Below are positions 1 to 8,679 of a stretch of DNA of 64,000 bases, piece after piece. This DNA is from Bacteroidia bacterium (GTDB lineage Bacteria > Bacteroidota > Bacteroidia > Flavobacteriales > Flavobacteriaceae). How positions within the stretch are numbered: position 1 is the stretch's first letter; each line of letters begins with the position of its first letter. A program made the position numbers and the translations under genes. The notes below the pieces were generated by a model. That model ran no database searches, was not told the origin of the DNA, and worked only from the letters and a program-made list of their open reading frames with translations. The stretch is taken from the NCBI GenBank assembly GCA_030430535.1, contig JAUIKY010000002.1, forward strand, positions 1 through 64,000, written 5' to 3'.

Positions 1-1011
1 ACCATCCTTTGTGGTGGCTTTTACCTCGCCTTGCCAACCTGTTTTTTTATGTTTGGAAACAATATCTTCAACAAAAAATTGTTCGCTTTCTACATTTGAC
101 AACACATTCCAAATGAGGGCACTTTTTCCAAACTTGGAAAACTTAAACAACCTAGAAAATTTATTGCCCATGTGAACCACCTGGCCGTTGGGCAATATTC
201 GGGCAAAGAGCAGGGTCTCGTCCATGGCATGGCTCAAGGCCCGTAGCTCTTTAATCGATTTTTCTTTTGAAATACTGAGCTCGTCGGCTTCAGCAGCCAT
301 TTTTATAGCCTGTTTTTCGGCAACCAATAGTTCTGCCAGAGTGTTTTTAACGCTTTTCGCCGTGGGCCAGAAAATAAACAGGAATTCACCAAGCAACACC
401 AATAAGGTAAAGCCCATTAACCAAATTTCCAGATTGCGGAGCCAACTCACTTTTTCATCGGCCTCAAAATCATATTGGTTCACAATATCATCCATTAGCG
501 ACAGGAAATCGGCTTCATTAGCCTTAACCTTTTCAATATCGCCAACAAAAGCACCGATTGGCAACGGCGGTACATTTTCAATCTTTTCGATAATAGCTTT
601 AGTCGCTACAGAAATAGTATCGAAAACTGGATTGAGGGTTTTAAACTTCTCAACTACGGCCTTGCTATTTCGTTTGGGCAACCCCAAACTATCGTTGCCA
701 TGCTGAAGTGAATAATGGGAAAGCTCCCATAGTTTTAAGGTCGACTTAATTTTATCTTTTAAGAGCAACCTGTTTTCCAAAACAGGTTCGGCCGAAAGCG
801 CCACGACATCCTTGGTTAGTTTTTGGCTAAGCATACGCTGCCTACCCGCCACATTAATCACCGTAGAGTCGCTTTGTTGATCGTTTAAATGTTTCCTGAT
901 AAGAATTTGACTGGCTATTACCGAAACGGCAATGGCACTTAAAGCGATAACATACAAACGGCTTAACTTATTAAACGTGCGTTGGTCTAATGAATTACCG
1001 TTTTTTGCCAT
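1..1011 (-). CDS. PilJ/NarX-type membrane sensor protein, N-terminal part (cut by window edge)
   Basis: An uninterrupted minus-strand frame starts with ATG at 1011 and runs off the left edge (337 codons seen). Residues about 17-37 form a membrane segment. Residues 53-64 read NVAGRQRMLSQK, the hallmark of the PilJ-type / NarX-like sensing domain (type IV pili methyl-accepting chemotaxis transducer N-terminal domain). A second membrane segment lies at about 196-215, followed by a charged, probably coiled helix (216-260) and a PAS-like start (about 262 onward). The layout is that of a periplasmic four-helix ligand sensor feeding a cytoplasmic signalling part; the output domain (histidine kinase or other) is not visible. 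It starts 12 bp after the DUF4202 gene, in the nirBD gene string, so sensing nitrate or nitrite is a reasonable inference, not shown by sequence. Confidence 0.8.
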   Translation of the reverse strand, partial: MAKNGNSLDQRTFNKLSRLYVIALSAIAVSVIASQILIRKHLNDQQSDSTVINVAGRQRMLSQKLTKDVVALSAEPVLENRLLLKDKIKSTLKLWELSHYSLQHGNDSLGLPKRNSKAVVEKFKTLNPVFDTISVATKAIIEKIENVPPLPIGAFVGDIEKVKANEADFLSLMDDIVNQYDFEADEKVSWLRNLEIWLMGFTLLVLLGEFLFIFWPTAKSVKNTLAELLVAEKQAIKMAAEADELSISKEKSIKELRALSHAMDETLLFARILPNGQVVHMGNKFSRLFKFSKFGKSALIWNVLSNVESEQFFVEDIVSKHKKTGWQGEVKATTKDG

Positions 1012-1022
1012 ATTATTTGCTT

Positions 1023-1607
1023 TTAAGAAGTCGCCTGCTTAACCAGAGCCAAACTTTTTTCTGAAAACGGCAATTTTAATGCTTCTTGATGTCCTTTGTC
1101 AGACATTTTAACCCAGGTTTTTTTCAAGATGTCAATTACTTTTTCGTCATCATGTTTGGCTGCAAACTCCTCGAAATAATAATCTAAAAACACCAAACAA
1201 ATGGTATCTTCCAAAGTTTGCGACTCCTCGTTTTTCTTTATGAGTTTTTTATTGATCAGAAAAGAAACACGATCAATAAATTCTTGGTCGTAACCTACTT
1301 GGTTTAAAATTTCAGCAGTTAATTCAGCATGCATTTTTTTTAATGTTTCACGCCACTTTAAATACCCCACACGATCCATTGGATATTCATCTCGCGCAAT
1401 TTTCCACCGGCAAATATGCTGGGCCCGTGCAGCAATTTGAAGTGCTTTTGAAGCATTGGGTTCAAATTGCAGGAGCTTCCTCGTCATGCGTTGCGAGTAA
1501 AGCAACTCTTTTGGGTATTCTATACCAAAAACCTCGTAAACGTTAGGGTCTTGGTTATTTTTTTCATCAATTAATGCTATAGCTGTTTCAAATCTGGTAG
1601 GTTTCAT
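1023..1607 (-). CDS. DUF4202 family protein
   Basis: This 194-residue soluble protein has no signal peptide. It resembles the DUF4202 family, recognised from the N-terminal ETAIALIDEKNNQDPN region, the LLYSQRMTRKLLQFEP segment and the AARAQHICRWKIARDEYPMDRVGYLKWR block with its conserved His, Cys and Arg. The His/Asp content and all-helical look suggest a metal-binding helical fold, but the biochemical role is unknown. It sits 24 bp after nirD and 11 bp before the membrane sensor, all on the minus strand, so it probably belongs to the nitrite assimilation operon. Start ATG at 1607 is the first in-frame start and fits the family's usual length. Confidence 0.75.
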   Translation of the reverse strand: MKPTRFETAIALIDEKNNQDPNVYEVFGIEYPKELLYSQRMTRKLLQFEPNASKALQIAARAQHICRWKIARDEYPMDRVGYLKWRETLKKMHAELTAEILNQVGYDQEFIDRVSFLINKKLIKKNEESQTLEDTICLVFLDYYFEEFAAKHDDEKVIDILKKTWVKMSDKGHQEALKLPFSEKSLALVKQATS

Positions 1608-1631
1608 ATGTTGTATATTTTGTACTAATCG

Positions 1632-2009
1632 TTAATCCGAAAAGCCAATATACACATTTCCTTCTTCAATTTTAACAGGATAAGTTGCAATTTTTAAATC
1701 CTCTCCACCAAGGTTGCTGCCATCTTCCAGCGAGAAATTCTTTTTATGCATCGGGCAGGCCACTTTTGGTATGCCGTCTTTATCACCAATCATTCCCAAA
1801 GACAAAACCATTTCCATTTTATGCGGACAAAGGTTTTGTGTGGCGTACCACTTGCCCGTTCTGGTGAAGTTATAAACCGCTATTTGTTTGGTTTTGTACT
1901 TAATACACGCTCCACTGTTTTGCGGAAAATCTTCAACCACACCTACCTTAAACCACTGCGTAACATCGGGCTCTAATACTGTTTTATACTGTTCTAGAAT
2001 ATCTTGCAT
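1632..2009 (-). CDS. nirD: Nitrite reductase (NADH) small subunit, Rieske type
   Basis: A 125-residue protein with the Rieske-like fold of NirD. The cluster motifs are visible: CPHK at about 61-64 and CPMHKK at about 87-92, so both Cys-x-His pairs that would hold a [2Fe-2S] cluster are present (some NirD proteins have lost them). It works with NirB in the cytoplasm to reduce nitrite to ammonium with NAD(P)H. It follows nirB by 34 bp on the same strand. Length matches the family. Confidence 0.92.
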   Translation of the reverse strand: MQDILEQYKTVLEPDVTQWFKVGVVEDFPQNSGACIKYKTKQIAVYNFTRTGKWYATQNLCPHKMEMVLSLGMIGDKDGIPKVACPMHKKNFSLEDGSNLGGEDLKIATYPVKIEEGNVYIGFSD

Positions 2010-2043
2010 AACTACTCTGTTTTTTTTTACTACGATTAGATTT

Positions 2044-4563
2044 TTAATTCCAGGCTTTTGGCATTTTTTGGTCTCTCATCGGCACGAACACCAAGTTATC
2101 ATCCGTATCATCCGAGTTTACAAAATGCTTGAAGCGCTTCATCATTTCTGGGTTTTCAATAGCTTGTTTCCACTCGCATTCGTATTTACCAACAAGTTCT
2201 GCCATTTCTTTTTCAAGATCTTCAGCAATACCCAATGAATCTTCAATTACTACCTGTTTTAGGTATTCTATCCCGCCTTCAAGTTTTTCCAACCACGGTG
2301 CTGTTCTCACTAATGGGCCGGCCGTTTTTATGTGGTACATTAAAAATCTATCTAAGTACTTTATTGCGGTTTCATCATCCAACTGCTCGGCAAACAGCAC
2401 AGCATGTTTTGGTGTGGCACCACCGTTACCACATACATATAAATTCCATCCGCCTTCAACAGCTATCAATCCGAAATCTTTACCTCTGGCCTCGGCACAT
2501 TCCCTAATACACCCCGAAACGCCTCCTTTTAATTTATGCGGCGAACGCAAGCCCTTGTATCGGTTTTCTATCTCGATGGCGAAAGTAACACTCTCGTGCA
2601 TACCGTAGCGGCACCATGTAGAACCTACACAACTTTTTACTGTTCTAAGCGACTTTCCGTAAGCGTGACCACTTTCAAATCCGGCATCAATCAATTCTTT
2701 CCAAATTATTGGCAATTGATGAATTTGCGCTCCGAACAAATCGATACGCTGTCCTCCTGTAATTTTAGTGTAAAGATCATATTTCTTGGCCACTTCCCCT
2801 AGAACAATTAAATGGTCTGGGGTAATCTCACCACCGGCAACTCTTGGTACAATGGAATAAGTACCGTTACGTTGGATGTTGGCTAAAAACCTGTCGTTAG
2901 TATCTTGGATAACTGGCTGTCTGTTTGGCGTTTCCATAGTAATGGTTGCAAAAATAGATGCCAATGCCGGCTTACAAACCTCACAACCGTGGCCTTCTCC
3001 AAATAGGTTCAAGGCTTCTTCATAATCGGCAACACCATTTACTTTAATCAAGTCGTAAAGCTCTTGGCGGCTAAAACTGAAATGCTCGCACAACACCTCT
3101 TTTACTTCTTGACCAAGTGATTTAAGGGTTTCGTTAACCAAATCAACCACCATAGGCTTACAACCACCACAACCTGTTGTGGCTTTAGTTTTTGCGATAA
3201 CATCGCCTAAGTTTTTGCTATCGCCATCGGTAATTGAACAGCAGATATCGCCTTTGGTAACACTTTCACAAGAACACACCTGAGCAACATCTGGAATATC
3301 CAACACGCTACCGAACGAAGAACCACCTTCACCTCTAGCACCAATCACCAATTCTTCTGCATCTTTGGGAATAGGCAATCCGTTTAAATATATTTGATGG
3401 AACATGTTATAGTCACTAGCATCACCAATTAGAATACCTCCCAGCAGTGTTTTTCCATCGTGACTAACATTAATGCGTTTATATAAGTTTTTCGTTTTGT
3501 TTTCGAAAATGATAGAATACCCTTTTTCAACAGGCATAAACGGTACACCGTAACTAGCCACATCTACTCCAATAAGCTTCAGTTTAGTAGACATGTCGAT
3601 ATCATCTTCCATAACCACATCGGTTTTACCCAAAATTTGGTTTACCGCTACCTCGGCCATATCGTATCCTGGCGCTACCAAACCATAAATCATTTGGTTG
3701 AAAAGCGCCACTTCTCCAATGGCATATATCTCGGGGTCTGACGTTTGCATTCTATTGTTCACTACAATACCACCACGGGTTCCCATTTCCAAACCACAGG
3801 TTTTCCCTAGCTCGTCCCTTGGCCTGATACCTGCTGAAACCACTAACATTTCAACATCAATCTTATCGTATTCACCAAACTCCATTCCGGTAATAGTATC
3901 GCTTCCCAAAATTTTATTGGTCGCTTTTGAAAGGTGCACGTTAATACCAATAGACTCTATTTTTTCCTGAAGCACTTTACTACCTCGCGTATCTAACTGT
4001 CTAGGCATTAGCTTTGGTGCAAACTCAACCACATGTGGCTCAAAGCCCATATCCATAACCGCTTTGGCAGCTTCCAAACCTAACAATCCGCCCCCTAAAA
4101 CAGCCGCTTTTATTTTTTCATCACGACCTTCTTGGATTTTATCGGCGTAAGCCAACATATCTTCTAAATCCTCAATAGTCCTGTAAACAAAAACGCCTTT
4201 TTTCTCTATACCCTCTATATTTGGCACAAAAGGAGACGACCCCGTAGCCAACACTAAGTAGTCGTACTTATAATTGACATCTTTAGTAGATGTTACTTTT
4301 TTAGATGATCGATGAATGTCGCTAATGCGCTCGTTTGTCACCAACTCAATACCATGCTCCTCGTACCATTCGCGCGGCGCCATTTCAAGTGCCTTAGCAT
4401 CTTTGTTCTCGAAGAACTCACTTAAATGAACCCTATCATAAGCTGGTCTTGGTTCCTCACCAAAAACAGTAATTTTAAAATTCTTACTTTCAGGTCTCTC
4501 AACAAACTTTTCACAAAATTTGTAACCTACCATACCGTTTCCAACTACAATAATTTTTTGCAT
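2044..4563 (-). CDS. nirB: Nitrite reductase (NAD(P)H) large subunit
   Basis: An 839-residue cytoplasmic flavo-iron-sulfur-siroheme enzyme that reduces nitrite to ammonium. Domains in order: FAD/NAD(P)-binding oxidoreductase (1-about 320, starting with IIVVGNGMVGYKFCE and a second nucleotide fold near AAVLGGGLLGLEAA), a rubredoxin-reductase-like C-terminal section, two BFD-like [2Fe-2S] segments (CSCESVTKGD with GCGGC near 427-470, and GHGCEVCKP near 525), then the nitrite/sulfite reductase half-domains. The siroheme/[4Fe-4S] cysteines are seen in CVGSTWCRYG (about 644) and CIRECAEARG (about 682). A canonical -7 box TAGTTTTG lies 20 bp upstream. It opens the nirB-nirD-DUF4202-sensor string. 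Confidence 0.96.
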   Translation of the reverse strand: MQKIIVVGNGMVGYKFCEKFVERPESKNFKITVFGEEPRPAYDRVHLSEFFENKDAKALEMAPREWYEEHGIELVTNERISDIHRSSKKVTSTKDVNYKYDYLVLATGSSPFVPNIEGIEKKGVFVYRTIEDLEDMLAYADKIQEGRDEKIKAAVLGGGLLGLEAAKAVMDMGFEPHVVEFAPKLMPRQLDTRGSKVLQEKIESIGINVHLSKATNKILGSDTITGMEFGEYDKIDVEMLVVSAGIRPRDELGKTCGLEMGTRGGIVVNNRMQTSDPEIYAIGEVALFNQMIYGLVAPGYDMAEVAVNQILGKTDVVMEDDIDMSTKLKLIGVDVASYGVPFMPVEKGYSIIFENKTKNLYKRINVSHDGKTLLGGILIGDASDYNMFHQIYLNGLPIPKDAEELVIGARGEGGSSFGSVLDIPDVAQVCSCESVTKGDICCSITDGDSKNLGDVIAKTKATTGCGGCKPMVVDLVNETLKSLGQEVKEVLCEHFSFSRQELYDLIKVNGVADYEEALNLFGEGHGCEVCKPALASIFATITMETPNRQPVIQDTNDRFLANIQRNGTYSIVPRVAGGEITPDHLIVLGEVAKKYDLYTKITGGQRIDLFGAQIHQLPIIWKELIDAGFESGHAYGKSLRTVKSCVGSTWCRYGMHESVTFAIEIENRYKGLRSPHKLKGGVSGCIRECAEARGKDFGLIAVEGGWNLYVCGNGGATPKHAVLFAEQLDDETAIKYLDRFLMYHIKTAGPLVRTAPWLEKLEGGIEYLKQVVIEDSLGIAEDLEKEMAELVGKYECEWKQAIENPEMMKRFKHFVNSDDTDDNLVFVPMRDQKMPKAWN

Positions 4564-4582
4564 ATCTAAGTATTTATAAATA

Positions 4583-4590
4583 CAAAACTA
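4583..4590 (-). promoter_or_regulatory. Probable -7 promoter box of nirB
   Basis: On the minus strand the sequence reads TAGTTTTG, a full match to the Bacteroidota -7 consensus TAnnTTTG, ending 20 nt before the nirB start codon. This would give a short 5' leader. No clear TTG -33 element is present at the usual distance, which fits an activated promoter. Confidence 0.5.
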
Positions 4591-4657
4591 AGTATTCATA
4601 CGTAATTTATAGTGCTTTGAACTGAGATTTTTATTCGTTCGCCCAATTATTGCCATT

Positions 4658-4677
4658 TTCTCAAATAGAAATGAGAA
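4658..4677. promoter_or_regulatory. Inverted repeat TTCTCA-N8-TGAGAA upstream of nirB, possible operator
   Basis: A perfect 6-bp inverted repeat with an 8-bp spacer lies about 80 bp upstream of the putative nirB -7 box, in the only sizeable gap of the nitrogen/molybdenum string (4564-4722). A second imperfectly concentric inverted pair, AATTATT (4645-4651) and AATAATT (4676-4682), overlaps it. It does not match the FNR/CRP pattern TTGA-N6-TCAA. Function as a binding site for a nitrogen or redox regulator is inference. Confidence 0.4.
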
Positions 4678-4722
4678 TAATTGCTTTTTAGGAAATTAAA
4701 AGGATTGGTTTTTATCGAAACC

Positions 4723-7017
4723 TCAAATAACCTCAACGGTTATAGCAATACTCTTGAATGCGGGCGTTTTTGCGGTATGCGCAAAGCTATCGAGTGGCAC
4801 TAAGGGATTAGTTTCCGGAAAATACGTAGCGCAACAGTTTTTAGGAATATCGTACCGAACTACTTTAAAACGATTGACTTTTCGGGTAACACCTTTGTAA
4901 ACCGATTTTAAATTGACTATTTGTTCGTTTTTCAAACCACGTTCTTGCATATCTTCACGGTTCATAAAAATAACGCGCCGTTCGTTAAAAATGCCGCGAT
5001 ATCTGTCGTCTAGACCATAAATGGTGGTATTGAATTGATCGTGGCTGCGAATAGTCATCATGATTAGTTCTCCAGCTTTTAATGTCCAAGCTGGTAGTCT
5101 ATTGGTTGAAAACTGCGCCTTTCCCGTTTCGGTTTTAAAATTTCTAATTCTCGCCCCATTGGGCAAATAAAATCCCACAGGTTGTTTTACACGAGTGTTG
5201 TAATCATCGAATCCATCGACTACCTCGGCGATATCGGCCCGAACTAAATTATAATCGTCTTTATAATCCAGCCAGTTAATTTTTGAACCCCCTTTTAGCG
5301 TCGCGTGCGCCACCCCACAAACTACGGCCACTTCACTTAAAAGCTTTTCCGAACAAGGTTCTAAAACACCTTTTGTGGACGACACCACACCCATGGAGTT
5401 TTCCACACTCTGTATTTGTAAGCCTGTTTTTTGGACATCTTTTTCGGTGCGCCCCAAACATGGTAAAATCAAGGCTTCCTTACCTGTTACCAAATGCGAC
5501 CGATTGAGCTTGGTGCTTACATGAACAGTTAAATTGCAATTCGCCAAAGCTTCTGCAGAATAATACGTATCGGGAACCGCCGAAATAAAATTACCGCCCA
5601 AACCGAAAAACACCTTGGCTTTCTTTTCGTACATGGCCTTAATGGCATCAATCACAGAGTAGCCGTGTTTTGATGTAGGCTTGAAGCCATATTTATCTTC
5701 AATTTTATCTAAAAACGCTTGTGGTGCAGCTTCCCAAATGCCAACGGTTCTATCGCCTTGAACGTTACTATGTCCACGAACGGGACAAGTGCCCGCCCCT
5801 TCTTTTCCGATGCTGCCCTTTAATAATAGTAAATTCACAATTTCACGGATATTATCCACCGCGTTTTCGTGCTGGGTCAACCCCATCGCCCAGCAACAAA
5901 TTATTTTATCTTTATTAAATACTAAATCGAAAACGGCATCAAAAATCTCCTTTGAAACACCAGACAATTTCAGGCAGTCATCGAAATCATATGTTCTTAA
6001 ATCTGAAATAAACGCGTCAAACCCATGGGTGTGTTCTTCTATAAATGCTTTATCGAATACATTGCCCTGCGCTTCCTCTTTTTCCAAAAGTTTTATCAGT
6101 AGCGCCTTAATGAAAGCCACGTCGCCATTAATGGTTATTGGCACAAATACATCGGCAATTTGGGTACCGCCCGTAAGCATTTTTAAGGGATTTTGCGGAT
6201 TGGTGAATTTTATCAATCCTGCTTCCGGTAACGGATTGATGGCGACAACTTTACCACCATTTTTTTTACATTTCTCTAAAGCGGTGAGCATTCTCGGGTG
6301 GTTGGTTCCTGGGTTCTGACCAATAACCATAACCACTTCGGCCTTGTACAAATCATCCAAAGTTACAGAACCTTTACCTATGCCCAAGGTCTCAGACAAT
6401 GCTTTTCCGCTGGCCTCGTGGCACATATTCGAACAATCTGGCAAATTGGATGTACCAAATTCGCGAACAAACAATTGATATAAAAATGCGGCTTCGTTGG
6501 TGGTTCTGCCCGAAGTGTAAAAAACCGCCTCATCGGGTGAATTGAGCGCATTTAAATGGTTGGCCACTTTAGCAAAAGCATCTTTCCAAGAAATAGGTTG
6601 ATAGTGTGAAGCACCTTTCGGCAGAAACATGGGCTCGGCCAATCGGCCTGATTTTCCGATTTCAAAATCCGTCCAACTTGCTATTTCATCCATAGAGTGC
6701 TTGGCAAAAAAATCGGCTCCAATCGTTTTGTTTTGGGCTTCCTCAGCAATGGCTTTGATTCCATTTTCACAATATTCACCCAAAGAAGACCGCTCATCGT
6801 CTGGGTCGGGCCAAGCACAACCGGGGCAATCGAACCCACCTTTTTGGTTTATTTTTGTGGAAAGTTTTAATGCATCGACTGCATTCATATATTTTGAAAC
6901 CTGACCAATAGCCGATTTTATAGCTGCAAAACCAACACTATTGGTATCTGGCTCCGTAACTTTTAAATCTAAAAATGCTTCGGGTGTTTTGGCTTTATCT
7001 TGGGGAGACGAACTCAT
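4723..7017 (-). CDS. FdhF/YdeP family molybdopterin oxidoreductase
   Basis: A 764-residue cytoplasmic (no signal peptide) member of the bis-MGD molybdenum enzymes, FdhF/YdeP branch. The N-terminal signature GFDCPGCAWPDPDD (C64, C67) is the YdeP hallmark, in place of the four-Cys [4Fe-4S] motif of classical formate dehydrogenases. Molybdopterin-binding stretches follow (YTSGRTTNEAAF, VIGQNPGTNHPRML, NVQGDRTVGIWE), and the C-terminal molydopterin dinucleotide-binding domain starts near residue 640. The true substrate of YdeP-like enzymes is not established; formate oxidation is only one possibility. It starts 2 bp after the mocA-like gene, and the Mo-maturation neighbours support it being an active molybdoenzyme. 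It lies directly upstream of nirB with its own intervening promoter region. Confidence 0.85.
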   Translation of the reverse strand: MSSSPQDKAKTPEAFLDLKVTEPDTNSVGFAAIKSAIGQVSKYMNAVDALKLSTKINQKGGFDCPGCAWPDPDDERSSLGEYCENGIKAIAEEAQNKTIGADFFAKHSMDEIASWTDFEIGKSGRLAEPMFLPKGASHYQPISWKDAFAKVANHLNALNSPDEAVFYTSGRTTNEAAFLYQLFVREFGTSNLPDCSNMCHEASGKALSETLGIGKGSVTLDDLYKAEVVMVIGQNPGTNHPRMLTALEKCKKNGGKVVAINPLPEAGLIKFTNPQNPLKMLTGGTQIADVFVPITINGDVAFIKALLIKLLEKEEAQGNVFDKAFIEEHTHGFDAFISDLRTYDFDDCLKLSGVSKEIFDAVFDLVFNKDKIICCWAMGLTQHENAVDNIREIVNLLLLKGSIGKEGAGTCPVRGHSNVQGDRTVGIWEAAPQAFLDKIEDKYGFKPTSKHGYSVIDAIKAMYEKKAKVFFGLGGNFISAVPDTYYSAEALANCNLTVHVSTKLNRSHLVTGKEALILPCLGRTEKDVQKTGLQIQSVENSMGVVSSTKGVLEPCSEKLLSEVAVVCGVAHATLKGGSKINWLDYKDDYNLVRADIAEVVDGFDDYNTRVKQPVGFYLPNGARIRNFKTETGKAQFSTNRLPAWTLKAGELIMMTIRSHDQFNTTIYGLDDRYRGIFNERRVIFMNREDMQERGLKNEQIVNLKSVYKGVTRKVNRFKVVRYDIPKNCCATYFPETNPLVPLDSFAHTAKTPAFKSIAITVEVI

Positions 7018-7019
7018 AA

Positions 7020-7646
7020 CTACTTTTTACTGATTATTTTTAGTGCCTTTTCGTAATCTTCTTTAGTGTCGATATCCATATTTTCAAATGGAGCTTCCAT
7101 GCTCGAAACAAAGTTATTGTATTTTTTTATGATGGAATTAGCCCCACTATCTTCGTTTAAACCTGCAAGTTCCTCAAAATAATGTCTATCGAAAATAACC
7201 GGCACGCCTTGTTTTCCATCCTGATATTTTGTTGTTAAAATTTGTTTGGAATTAGGTTGATAACACTCTAACATCTTCCTTAAATACCCCGCAGTTACAA
7301 AAGGCTGGTCGACTAAAATAAACATTGTACCATCAAAATTTGGAGCAGAATCCATTAATTCTGAAACCGCTCGGGAAATTGACGCCCCCAAACCACTCTT
7401 CCATTCCGAATTTACAATGATTTCAACGGGATAGTTTTTAATCTTATTTTTTATAACTGAATGATTGGCGCCCAACACGACAACCACATTTTTAACATGA
7501 ACCTCCAATGCTTTTTCAATGGCATGCTCAATTAGCGTTTTACCTTCCCATGGCAATAATTGTTTGGGCTGCCCCATACGCTTTGATTCCCCCGCAGCCA
7601 AAATCACCAAAACGAAATTCGCAGCCGAAACGGACTTACTATTCAT
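7020..7646 (-). CDS. MocA/MobA-like molybdopterin nucleotidyltransferase
   Basis: A 208-residue nucleotidyltransferase with the signature LAAGESKRMGQPKQLLPWEGK (residues about 17-37), which binds the nucleotide triphosphate, and a metal-binding LVDQPF motif near 112. This matches MocA, the CTP:molybdopterin cytidylyltransferase, which makes the MCD cofactor of xanthine-dehydrogenase-type enzymes. A MobA role (GTP, for MGD enzymes such as the YdeP protein next door) cannot be excluded from sequence alone. It overlaps the end of the xdhC-like gene by 8 bp and ends 2 bp before the YdeP gene, so translation is probably coupled. Confidence 0.85.
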   Translation of the reverse strand: MNSKSVSAANFVLVILAAGESKRMGQPKQLLPWEGKTLIEHAIEKALEVHVKNVVVVLGANHSVIKNKIKNYPVEIIVNSEWKSGLGASISRAVSELMDSAPNFDGTMFILVDQPFVTAGYLRKMLECYQPNSKQILTTKYQDGKQGVPVIFDRHYFEELAGLNEDSGANSIIKKYNNFVSSMEAPFENMDIDTKEDYEKALKIISKK

Positions 7647-8664
7647 ATTTGCTGTTATGGATTTTCCCTTTCTTTTTACTCAACGAAATGACTTTTCGTT
7701 TTCGGGTAATGGCTAAAATTTCGGAAATGATGGATATGGCTATTTCTTGAGGCGTTTCAGAACCAATGTCGATACCTGCCGGCCCATGGATGCTTTCTAA
7801 AAAACCATCATCTATTTCTGGACAATATTCAATGAATTGCGATAATAAATCTTCACGTCGTTTGGTCGGTCCCAGAACACCAATATATGCAGGTCGAAAA
7901 GATTTTAAAGCGACCAAATAGCGCAAATCTTTTGCAAAATTATGACTCATAAGCACCACCGCGGTTTGTGCATCTATATTTAAAGTTGAAACGTCCTCTG
8001 GTGAACTAGAAAAAAATTGATGTGCTCCAGGGAAATTGTCTATGTTTTTTGCTTCTTTTAAACCTGAAACCACCGTGACCTCCCACCCGGTTAACGAAGC
8101 ATATTTACACAACTGAACCGCATCGTGCTCAGCCCCCAAAATCACCAATTTAAAACACGGCAGCATATTTTGGCTAAAAACCAGTAAACCCTCAGCGTTC
8201 ATTATAGGTTCTCCTTGAATTGAAAATGCTTCGCTGTTTATGACAACTTCCGAACCCATTTTAAAATCGCATTCCAAATCTTTGGAGAAAAACGATTGTA
8301 TTTTAAAGGGTTTCCGTTGTTCAAGACAGGATTTAAAAGCGAGTTCGAAACCCGGGGCGGGCTGAAACAATTCCAACAAAATATACAGCACCCCTTCACA
8401 ACCCAATCTATACTTACCATCGTAAGTCATCATTTTAGGTTTTCCGGTTTTAAAAACAGATTCCGACTGCAGCAAGATTTCCTTTTCTACACAGCCTCCG
8501 CTCACAGCACCGACCATATTTCCATTTTCCAAAACCAACATACGCACGCCGGGTCTTCGGTACGACGACCCCTCTAAAGCCACAACAGTGACCATTACTG
8601 ATTTCAACTGATTTTTTTGAGCTTGAAACGCTCGGATAACGATGTCTCTAAATTCGTGCGTCAT
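7639..8664 (-). CDS. XdhC/CoxI family molybdenum cofactor insertion protein
   Basis: A 341-residue cytoplasmic protein. The N-terminal XdhC/CoxI domain shows GSSYRRPGVRMLVLENGNMVGAVSGGCVEKEI (about 31-63), with the Cys that takes part in cofactor handling in the family. The C-terminal Rossmann-like domain starts near residue 165 (CFKLVILGAEHDAVQL) and contains VVLMSHNFAKDLRYL and GVLGPTKRREDLL. XdhC proteins bind the Mo cofactor, protect it during sulfuration and hand it to xanthine-dehydrogenase-like apoenzymes. It follows the IorB-like gene by 15 bp and overlaps the mocA-like gene, which fits maturation of the adjacent enzyme. Confidence 0.88.
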   Translation of the reverse strand: MTHEFRDIVIRAFQAQKNQLKSVMVTVVALEGSSYRRPGVRMLVLENGNMVGAVSGGCVEKEILLQSESVFKTGKPKMMTYDGKYRLGCEGVLYILLELFQPAPGFELAFKSCLEQRKPFKIQSFFSKDLECDFKMGSEVVINSEAFSIQGEPIMNAEGLLVFSQNMLPCFKLVILGAEHDAVQLCKYASLTGWEVTVVSGLKEAKNIDNFPGAHQFFSSSPEDVSTLNIDAQTAVVLMSHNFAKDLRYLVALKSFRPAYIGVLGPTKRREDLLSQFIEYCPEIDDGFLESIHGPAGIDIGSETPQEIAISIISEILAITRKRKVISLSKKKGKIHNSKYE

Positions 8665-8679
8665 ACTTTTATTAAAATA

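Noticed and set aside
188-706. Plus-strand open frame of 172 codons
   Set aside because: It lies opposite the continuous minus-strand sensor frame, which has a recognisable PilJ motif and membrane segments; the plus frame shows no domain.
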